In this document: positions 55,910-64,000 of the stretch, piece by piece | Layout: each line of letters starts with the position of its first letter | How positions within the stretch are numbered: the first letter of the stretch is position 1 | The notes under the pieces: model-generated | What the model saw: only the letters and a program-made list of their open reading frames with translations | What the model was told of the DNA's origin: nothing | Databases searched by the model: none | Assembly (NCBI GenBank): GCA_020002185.1 | Contig: CM034533.1 | Coordinates: 43,528,880 to 43,592,879, forward strand | Origin: Paraescarpia echinospica | Taxonomy: Eukaryota; Annelida; Polychaeta; Sabellida; Siboglinidae | DNA: 64,000 bases | Direction of reading: 5' to 3' | Translations under genes and position numbers: made by a program

Positions 55910-57045
55910 CAAACATGATTTGCCCTTAAATAATCAACGACTATCCACAAACATAACAAGACATCGGTATTCATCAACATTGAGAAACATCACGCATTTT
56001 AACTGGTAGGTAGGCGGGATATAATTTCCAACAGTATTTATAAGCTGCGCTTCTCGAAGTTGCTGCCGGTCTGCCCAATGCATACAAAGTTACTTTAGTG
56101 TCATCATTAATTATGTGCTAGCCAGGTAGATCGTTTCCATACTACAGGTGTAGAGTACAGGTGCATGAGCCAAAAACCAAAGATACATCGGTAAAAACAA
56201 ATCAAGTTTCCTACAAGCTACTGCAGTTCAGCAAATGCACCAATGGCATGGCTGATGAAGGCGGTATGGTGATCTCAGATTGGTTTTATCAAATAGTAAG
56301 GTCTCCATCATATGGATTAATAGGTTTATCTACGTAGTACGCAGCAAATGTGTAAGCAATGACTGCAGAAGTATGCTATGCTGTAGTAAGATAGGTTTGT
56401 TTCATGTTGCATCAGTTAGAAGGCTTAACAGAAGTCAGGGTTTATAAGGAGGTGTGGTTTGATAAAATGTTACACACACACATTGACACATACAAACACA
56501 CACACACACAATTTATTTATTTGCAATTGTGACATTGAATGAAATACAAGAAATATGATAAACCGCTGATTTGCTAAAAACTAGTAAATTTTGCTAGAAT
56601 ATAACTTAAATTTAAAAACATTAAATATATATATATATCGTTGTGCCGTAGATGCATACAATGTTTCCCCTTGTATATGATAAGTGAGGCGGGCCGCCTC
56701 GCCGTTTTTCTTTGTCGCCTCGTCCAACATATGCCGAAATTGCCGCCTCGTAGCTATTTCGGTCGCCCATTTTTTGTTCTTTAGCGATATGTTCAGCGTC
56801 GGCGAGCGGCGCGAAATGACACCACAAAGTCACTTATATTCCTGCAAAATCGCAAATTTGTAGCAACATCGTTTAGTAGCTCAGGACCGGTTAGGATTTA
56901 CCTCTTGGAATTAACTCCATTGGACAACGTGAATGACGTAATTTGTCAGTTATCCAATCACGGAATATTCCCGCGGTGTCCCCGGTGTCTCCAATGGCGA
57001 CACTTTTTTGCGGAGTTTCGACATACTAGAAATGTAGACATGTAA
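55910..57045. other. Right flank of the palindrome
   Basis: No gene firmly supported. A (CA)n tract lies at 56,470-56,510. A CpG-richer stretch at 56,690-57,000 with gaggcgg repeats on the minus strand might be a host promoter or first exon, but I recognise nothing. Confidence 0.4.
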
Positions 57046-57054
57046 CTAAACATT

Positions 57055-57900
57055 ATGGTAGAAGATATTGACCCTCACATAATAGGTATAACCGAATCAT
57101 GGGCAACCACCGATATATCAGATGCCGAATTGGGACTGACAGGATATGTAATGTTTAGGAAAGATAGAATAGGAAGAAGGGGAGGTGGAGTTATTTTATA
57201 TATTAAAGAATCTATCCAGGCTTATGAAATAAAATTAGACAGAGAAGCAGATTGCGAAGAAGCTGTTTGGTGTAACATAGTTACAGGAAACTCAACGTTA
57301 ACGGTTGGATTAGTTTATCGAAGTCCAAACATAAGCATAGAAGAGAATGAAAAAATACAAAACGCTATAAGGGAAGTGAGCAAACGGGACTGTGTTATTA
57401 TGGGGGATTATAACCATGGGCATATACAATGGAAATCTCTACAGAGTATGGGTAGTGAGGACCACAAGTTTTTAGTTTTAGTACAAGATAGTTTCCTTTC
57501 TCAACATGTGCTAGAACCAACCAGGGGAGAGAATGTGTTAGACTTAGTTTTGTCCTCACAGAATGAATTAGTTGACAATGTTAAATTATGTGAGCCTCTG
57601 GGAAATAGTGATCACAACCAGATACATGTTACCATTAAAGTAAAATCAGAAAGAAATAATAAAAAGCAGTTGAGGAGAAATTTCCACAAAGGAAGATATA
57701 AGGAAATGAGGAAATATTTAGCAAAGATAGACTGGAATAATACACTGAAGAATAAGACAGCAACAGAATGCTGGAATATCTTAAAGAATGAAATAGAGTG
57801 CATCGTAGATAAATTTGTTCCTTCAAAAAACAAGGGAAACGGACCAGAAAGAAATACTTATCGAAAGAAGCCATTAGAAAAATTAAGTATAAACAAATGA
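57055..57900 (+). pseudogene. CR1-like endonuclease and linker
   Basis: 281 codons from the truncation point: GITESWATTDISDAELGLTGY, RGGGVILYIK, VGLVYRSPN, DCVIMGDYNHGHIQW (catalytic Asp and Asn block), LDLVLSSQ and GNSDHNQIHV (catalytic His). The N-terminal strand of the APE fold is missing, so the domain cannot be active. It stops at the frame change at 57,898. Confidence 0.8.
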
Positions 57901-59177
57901 TGTGGAAGTCATATAGACGTACTGGCAATGACGAAGACTACAACATTTATAAAGAAGCACTAAACGAAGCTACAGCTGAAATTAGAAATTCAAAGAGAAG
58001 CTATGAACATAAATTAGCTTGTAATATAAAACATGACAGCAAGAGTTTTTATGCGTATGTTCGAAGCAAACAGAAAGTTCAGGATAAGGTCGGTCCTCTA
58101 GAAGATAGTGCTGGAAATATAATATCAGAAGGATTCTTAATGGCAGAAGACCTGAATGAGTACTTTAGTTCAGTGTTTAACAGAGAAGACACTAGTTCAC
58201 TGCCAGTACCAGAGGCTAAGTTCAAGGGGGCAGATTCAGACTATTTAGGACAATTAATTGTAACCCCGGAAATGGTAGCTAAGAAAATAAGGGCTACGAA
58301 GGATAATAAATCACCTGGAGTGGATGGTATTCCAATCTAAACTACTAGGTGGAAATTAAGAACAAAATTAGCATACCGCTTGCAACAGTTTCAACTCGCT
58401 TAGAAGAGGGAGTGGTTCCTTTAGAATGGAAAGCAGCGTAAAACATTATACCGTTATTTAAAAAGGTTCGAGAAACAAGTCAGATAACTATAGACCAGTT
58501 AGTTTAACATCGGTGATTTGTAAATTATTAGAAAGACTAATTAAAGATCACATGGTGGATTTTCTTATTAAACATAACTTGATAAACCCATCTCAACATG
58601 GGTTTCTAAAAACGAGGTCATGCTTAACAAATATGTTATGTTTTTTGGAAGATATCACTAAGTGGGTAGATGATGGATCACCAGTAGATATCATATACTT
58701 AGATTTTCAAAAAGCTTTCGACAAAGTGCCACATCAGAGATTACTGCTTAAACTAAAGGCCCATGGCATAGGAAATGGTATAATTAACTGGATAGAAAAT
58801 GGCTGATTGACAGAAGACAGCGGGTAGTTGTTGATGGGGAGGCTTCAAACTGGAAATCAGTTTTGAGTGGGGTTCCACAGGGATCAGTACTGGGACCTAT
58901 ATTATTCTTAATATATATAAACAATTTGGACGATGATATAGCTAGCAAGGTGTTGAAATTTGCAGATGATACAAAAGTGTTTAGAAGGATTAAAAGTGAT
59001 GGGGATAGACAGCATTTACAAGATGATCTTAACAGGTTGATCAAATGGTCTGAAAAGTGGCAAATGTTGTTCAATTTTGGGAAATGTAAATGCCTTCACA
59101 CAGGACATGGGAACGAATATGTAGAATATACAATGGGGGGAACTGTACTAAGTACTACTGTAAAAGAAAAGACTTAG
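57897..59177 (+). pseudogene. CR1-like reverse transcriptase (frameshifted)
   Basis: Frames 57,897-58,340, 58,513-58,806 and 58,863-59,177 carry KSPGVDGIP, a degraded motif 1 region, ICKLLERLIKDHMVDFLIKHN, SQHGFLKTRSCLTN, DIIYLDFQKAFDKVPHQRLLLKL, SGVPQGSVLGPILFLIYINNLDDD and FADDTKVF (active-site Asp pair). A stop at 58,803 and indels near 58,340-58,510 disrupt it. Confidence 0.85.
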
Positions 59178-59768
59178 GGCTGACAATTAGTGCTGACATG
59201 AAGGTTTCAGAGCAGTGTGGAATTACAGCTTCAAAAGGAAATCAAATCCTTGGATTGATTAGGCAAAATATAGCATATAAAGAAAAAGAACTAATAATAC
59301 CGCTGTACAAAACAATAGTTAGGCCTCATTTAGAATATTGTATACAAGCGTGGAGGCCATACCGCAAGAAGGACATAGATATGCTAGAAAGAGTACAGAG
59401 GAGAGCGACTAAAATGATACAAAAACTGAGGGATCTTAGTTATAAAAAAACGCCTAAAAGAATGTGGTTTAACAACACTAGAGACCAGGAGATTGAGAGG
59501 AGATCAGATAGAAGTGTTTAAAATATTGAATGGTTATGAAAATATTGATAGAAATATGTTTTTTTCAGTTAAGAAAGATAGAAAGACTAGAGGACATGAA
59601 GTTACATTAGTAAAGGAGCAGTGTAGATTAGACGTGAGAAAGTTCTCATTTTCACAAAGGACGGTGAATGAATGGAACAGATTATCTGATGATTGTGTGG
59701 GTGCTAGTAGTGTGAATATGTTTAAAAATAAAATCGACACATACCTCAGAAGGGCTGGATATATGTAG
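59090..59768 (+). pseudogene. CR1-like ORF2 C-terminal region
   Basis: DLGLTISADMKVSEQC, RPHLEYCIQAWRPYRKKDIDMLERVQRRATKMI, then after a frame change GDQIEVFKILNGYENID and RKFSFSQRTVNEWNRLSDDCVGASSVNMFKNKID. This is the usual C-terminal block of CR1 proteins and the source of the 3' tails at 2 and 42 kb. Confidence 0.85.
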
Positions 59769-60149
59769 ATAAAAGGGTTGGACTCTCGATAAGCCAAAGG
59801 GCTTCCTTGTCCACCTGCCATCTAGAGTTAATTCTCTGGATGGCAATCTTGTTAAATCTTGTAACATGGCGCCCAAACGGTAACTGCGTTTGGGAGACAT
59901 GTGGAACTCGAAGGTGAACAAAACAAAGAAAACAGCATCAAATCAAATCAAATTTATTTATACACCACATATCTCTACACATCAGATTCAGGGGTGTTTA
60001 CAAACTAAAACATGATGTAAGAATACACGTTGTCGTTATAATATTTCAATACATGGGTTACGTATGCTAACACAACTACACATTTCGATTATTATGTATG
60101 CCATATACAACATTAAGATGTATATGTATGTATTTAAAAATACAATAAA

Positions 60150-61823
60150 TTACGAAAAAGCCTGATTAAAGAGAAATGTTTTCAGGTCTCTCCTAAAACG
60201 TCCAGAGTCACGTTGGCTTCTTAGCTCTAGTGGAAGAGAGTTCCAGAGAGTGGGACCTGCACATGAAAATGCGCGTCGGCCGTACCGTTCCAGGTTAACT
60301 CTTGGAACAACCATGATAAACTGGTCGGCCGAGCAAAGACTACGACAGGGAACATATGCACATATACGGTCGGCAAGGTACTGTGGAGTGTTTGCATACA
60401 CGGCGCTGTGCATCAAGGTCAGCAGTTTAAACTGAATTCGCTGCGCCACAGGTAGCCAATGCAGCTCTCGTAGTGCCGCCGTCATGCTGTGTTGGTCACG
60501 CCGACGTAAGCCGAGGACGACACGCGCAGCTGATCGCTAGACCATCTCTTGTCGGTGCAACAAGGTTCCCGTAATGCCATACAGGGCCGCGTTTTCGAAG
60601 TCGAGTCGCGACGTGACTAGCGCGTGTACAAGCGACTTGCACGCTGAAAGCGGGAGAGATGGTCGTGTTCGCGCTATGCCACGTAGTCGGGCGTAGGCAG
60701 CCCGACAGGTACGACTAATGTGTGCGGCCATCGACATCGTGGAGTCGAGCTGTACTCCAAGGTCACGTATGTTGGCGGAATTGCTGACGTTGCAACCGCA
60801 GATGTCGACGGGAAGAGGCGGTGGCTGTGGAACACGGTTGTTTGGTGCTGCAAACAGTTTCGCCTCGTTCAAAAGCAGGTAGCGCGACGCTAGCCATGCT
60901 TTCACGTCAGTCAGGCAACGGGATATCCGGTCGGCGGCAGACGCAGAATCGTTTCGCGGAAAATCGACATAGAGTTGGGTATCATCAGCGTAGACATGGT
61001 AACGAACACCGTGCTTCTCGAATACGTCGGAAAGACCAGCACAGTATATAGAAAATAACAGAGGGCCCAAAACACTGCCCTGTGGAACTCCATGTCGTAG
61101 TCGGCTATCGCATGAAAGATGACCGTCAACGCTGACGCATTGTGTTCGGTCGGCTAGGTAAGAGGCGAGCCAGCGAAGTGCGTTGCCTCGCACGCCGATT
61201 CGGTCTAGTTCAGCAACAAGAATGTCATGGTCGATCGTGTCGAAAGCAGCGCTGAGGTCAAGTAGAACAAATACTACATGCTTACGCGCATCCAGTGATC
61301 TTAACACATCGTCTTGGATACACAAAATCGCTGTCTCAACGCTGTGTGACGGGCGGTAGGCGCTCTGAAAAGGATCTCCGATGCCGTTGTGTTGAATATG
61401 CAAATGCAGTTGGGCAGAGACGTGGCGTTCAAGTAACTTGGATGCATACGGAAGGTTCGAGATAGGTCGGTAGCTCGCGTAGTCGGCGGCGGGAAGACCG
61501 GAACGTTTAAGAAGAGGCGTGATGACTGCGTGCTTCAGCCGGGCAGGAACAGTGGAAGACTCGTAAGACAGGTTGATCAATTTCAGGAGAATCGGCGCCA
61601 AGATGGATGTATTCGCCTTCAGAATAACGGAGGGCAGTGGATCATGCTTAGACGACTTTGTTTTGCCACTTGTGATGAGTGTCGTTACTTCTTCGAGAGT
61701 AGCCGATTGAAACGCTGGCAGCGGCGAAGAAACCATACGTGGCTGTGCGTTGTCAGCATCAGCTGACGGAACCATGATTCGGCTGCGGATCGAGTTGCTC
61801 GGCAACAACGGCGGGGCCACCAA
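60150..61823 (-). pseudogene. L2-like reverse transcriptase with C-terminal domain, one in-frame stop
   Basis: A continuous frame holds SKHDPLPSVILK, YRPISNLPYASKLLERHV, QSAYRPSHSVETAIL, VFVLLDLSAAFDTIDHDIL, HGVPQGSVLGPLLFSIYCAGL and YHVYADDTQLYVDF (active site), then after a single TAG at 60,537-60,539 the same frame resumes with ALRELHWLPVAQRIQFKLL, RAFSCAGPTLWNSLPLELR and FRRDLKTFLFNQAF, the L2/Rex C-terminal block. DLSAAFDTIDH is typical of the L2 group. A +1 frame change separates this from the linker at 61,830-62,090. Confidence 0.85.
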
Positions 61824-61829
61824 TGTCGG

Positions 61830-62136
61830 TGGGAAGGTGGTTCACACAATTACGACCTAGAAGATGGTTCGCAATACGAAATATTGCCCTGTTGTCATTC
61901 GAGGCGGATTCAATTTCTTTACTGTAGAACGCAGCTTTCGTAGAGGCCAGCGTCCGGCAGTACTGGTCACGTAACAAAGTATAGGAAAGACGGTGGTCGT
62001 TGGTCCTGCTACGTCGCCACGTGCGCTCACGCAGACGGACCTGACGTTTCAGCTCATCCAGTTGCCGACACCACCACGGAAAATACAAAATATGCACGGA
62101 GCTTACAGCGGTGCAGCCACATGCAGGCGCGACCAA
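61830..62136 (-). pseudogene. L2-like linker segment
   Basis: WWCRQLDELKRQVRLRERTWRRSRTND through FRIANHLLGRN, the basic region between endonuclease and RT, then LPTDIGGPAVVAEQLD. Out of frame with the RT. Confidence 0.75.
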
Positions 62137-62145
62137 ATGACTGAA

Positions 62146-62575
62146 TTACGATCTATTTTGCCCGGTTTGCGCTAGTCTGCGCCGCAGCGGCCGTGTGTTA
62201 CCGCTCAGCTCGCGTAAAATGAGCGATATAGCTGCGTATGTTGATACAAATCGGGACGCTATTTACGCCTCAAATGGGCGAAAGACACAATATTCTTAAA
62301 GGTGGTAAATATGCATAGGGTAATGTCGAATGGTGGAACTATCTCACTGTAGTATCAAAGTTAGGCAAAACTCAAGTTATACCGGCGAAATCGAGGCGGG
62401 TCCGGATTCAACACAAGTGCCCGCAACTCTGTTCAATTATTCATATGTTCTACGCCGTTTTTGTTTTTTAGCAAAATAAGGAATGTGATATTATAAGCAT
62501 TTAAAGGCGATGATGAAAGAGTCTTCAGTTGATAGCACTGGATGCTTCCTAGAGAAGTTGAGATGGTGTTCGACT
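62146..62575. other. Spacer
   Basis: GC-rich at first (62,160-62,290), then AT-rich. No gene seen. Confidence 0.4.
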
Positions 62576-62672
62576 GAACAGGTCTGCCAGGGAATAAAGT
62601 GTAAAGCGCTTTGAGCACACAGTCCTTAGGACTAGATACTGCGCTATATAAAAACTTACCTTTTACTTTGTT
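62576..62672 (+). mobile_element. L2-like retrotransposon or SINE 3' tail
   Basis: ggtctgccagggaataaagt, taaagcgctttgagcacaca and gatactgcgctatataaaa, related to 29,808-29,895. Confidence 0.6.
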
Positions 62673-64000
62673 ACTGAATCTGTCAGCGTGGTAACAAGAC
62701 TTGAGCTTAGGGTAAGAAAAACACCACCACAACCAAGAACCAGTGGTCAAGTGGAAACTACACCTCCACTGATTATCAGTAATCAAGTAAAAAAAACACC
62801 TCACCACGATGAAACAATCATGATTACTGACTTTTATCAATCATGATTACTGCATTTACAAGTAGTGTCTTGTTCTTTTATATCTTCCCCTCAACATTCA
62901 AGAGTAAAGGTTAAAACACCTCAGAATGGACCATTTTAAAGGTAGTTTAACAAAATATCGCGTAGCCCATCTACCACCTCGCCCATTATTTTACCCAGGG
63001 GAAACTTATACATGTATGGTTAAAAGTACCAAAAATGTCGCAAGTCCAATTTAGATATAAAAAAAGTATGAACTTAATATAATAACGAAATTGTATTTTG
63101 ATACGAATGTAGACATGTTGAGGTTCTTGGAAGAACAATTATTCTTATCCAATCTACCTGTGGTTTACTGCAATAACCCTGACAAGATGTCTGCATTATT
63201 TGTTGCTATAACTATTTTGTTAGTACAATTTCACCCATTCAACAGAAGTAAAGGTAATGGTCATGGCATTTGTTGTGTCTCAAAAGGAGTATTATGAATT
63301 TGGATGCCGTTGAAAACGGATAACGTAGAACACCGAATCGGCCTGTAAACGATTGGTACAGATGAGCAACGATCCTAGCACCTACATAACATAACAATAT
63401 GTGCTTAAATGCTTGCAGTGATCTGCCCGTTGTAACATATGGGATTAGTTTGGCCAATATTACCTCCCTTCGACGATCTCAATTGTAATATGTTGGATTA
63501 ATGTGGCCAATATATCCTCCCATCGTCTATCTCAGCGATTTTCCTACGCACATCTTCTTAACATATACTTTCACTGCAACAAAGTTCTCAACAATAACCT
63601 CTTCGTGTGTGTTCCATTAACGCATGACCTCTGCTGATTGCTGAGATTTGCGAGTTGTTGGTTTCTCAGTTGTCAGCGTGTCATCTTCTTCTTCTTTTGC
63701 TGTTTCACCTATGGTCACGCGTGTTTCCTTTTTGTTTTCCTCGTGGCATAACAAGGACATTTAGAATGAAAGTTTCCAAACGACCAGCAGAACGGATTGA
63801 AACACGACTTCTCAACCATGTACTATGTAATAGTCGACAAGCATCACAGCGTGAGCCTTGGTGTGCGGCCATCGACATCGTGAGCCTTGGACTCTAACAG
63901 ATCCGCTTGAAGGGTTTGCAGGTGGGGTTTTTTCATTCACTGCATCGTTCATGTCCATTAGGTACGGTGCTGTTGACTCAGTCTGAGAAATACCCCATGC
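62673..64000. other. Gene-free right end
   Basis: No coding region supported. A short repeat aatatgttggattaatgtgg / acatatgggattagtttggc near 63,435 and 63,490 is present. Short frames here have no recognisable domain. Confidence 0.4.

Larger units (their letters stand above)
57046..59868 (+). mobile_element. CR1-like retrotransposon, 5'-truncated, complete 3' end
   Basis: Begins inside the endonuclease (same point as 38,461 in the sister copy) and runs to the family 3' terminus ggcaatcttgttaaatcttg. The protein is spread over six frames with one to few base indels between them, so the copy is recent but dead. Confidence 0.85.
59935..62145 (-). mobile_element. L2-like non-LTR retrotransposon, 5'-truncated
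   Basis: Minus-strand element without endonuclease. The 3' side ends in tttgatttgatttgatg (59,935-59,955), a short tandem tail typical of L2-like elements. The 5' border is near 62,090-62,145, at the linker after the endonuclease. Confidence 0.8.

Noticed and set aside
56621..56833. 70-codon minus-strand frame in a CpG-richer stretch
   Set aside because: Composed partly of gaggcgg repeats, no similarity recognised; could be a first exon but there is no evidence.

Overview
This window is animal (metazoan) nuclear DNA, most likely from a marine invertebrate. I cannot name the species. The evidence is a spliced AP-3 delta exon at the left edge, a FMRFamide-receptor-like GPCR, GT-AG introns, and a dense mix of CR1-like and L2-like non-LTR retrotransposons, a Kolobok DNA transposon and a pogo-like DNA transposon. 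Host genes are sparse; most of the window is accessory DNA.

Layout. 0-0.25 kb: one AP3D1-like exon (minus). 1.7-2.1 kb: a CR1 3' tail. 2.8-7.6 kb: two opposed, broken copies of a widespread transposon-associated gene family, the second joined to an L2-like fragment. 8.0-34.75 kb: a nested set of insertions. An outer element E (inverted ends near 7,993-8,102 and 34,600-34,747, tetranucleotide arrays inside them) appears to be split by a pogo-like element between two TA dinucleotides (14,786-14,787 and 33,630-33,631). Inside that insertion lie a nearly intact CR1 (15.4-19.1 kb), a 6.9-kb Kolobok with TTAA duplications (19,104-26,006), and an inverted second copy of part of E that preserves the empty site. 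34.76-35.83 kb: a foldback element. 35.9-39.85 kb: a CR1 copy with ORF1 and a duplicated 5' end. 42.3-43.4 kb: the GPCR. 44,268-55,909: a giant near-palindrome. 57.0-59.9 kb: another CR1. 59.9-62.1 kb: an L2-like element (minus).

The best candidate for an undescribed system is the 11.6-kb palindrome. Each arm carries, in the same order from outside in: a satellite rich in TCAAGGTCA nuclear-receptor half-sites, TCACGTGA E-boxes and CCGGATGT; an array of CTCF-like sites; a TATA-driven gene A whose product has a SERTA domain (a cell-cycle and transcription co-regulator fold); a TATA-driven, spliced gene B encoding a 360-residue protein with three Cys/His clusters; then five further tandem-repeat families. 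Genes A and B share a 17-bp promoter motif at the same distance from their TATA boxes. The axis is not a simple fold: an outer stem encloses two separate perfect hairpins and a 14-nt palindrome, an arrangement like the T-shaped telomeres of hairpin-ended linear DNA genomes. I see no replicase, capsid or transposase gene in it. It could be a head-to-head junction of a hairpin-ended viral or plasmid-like genome, a non-autonomous giant foldback element, or a host inverted duplication; the sequence does not decide. The arms are nearly identical in gene B, but gene A is broken by an 8-nt difference in the right arm.

Most gene-sized open frames outside the items listed lie in repeats or on the shadow strand of real coding regions.
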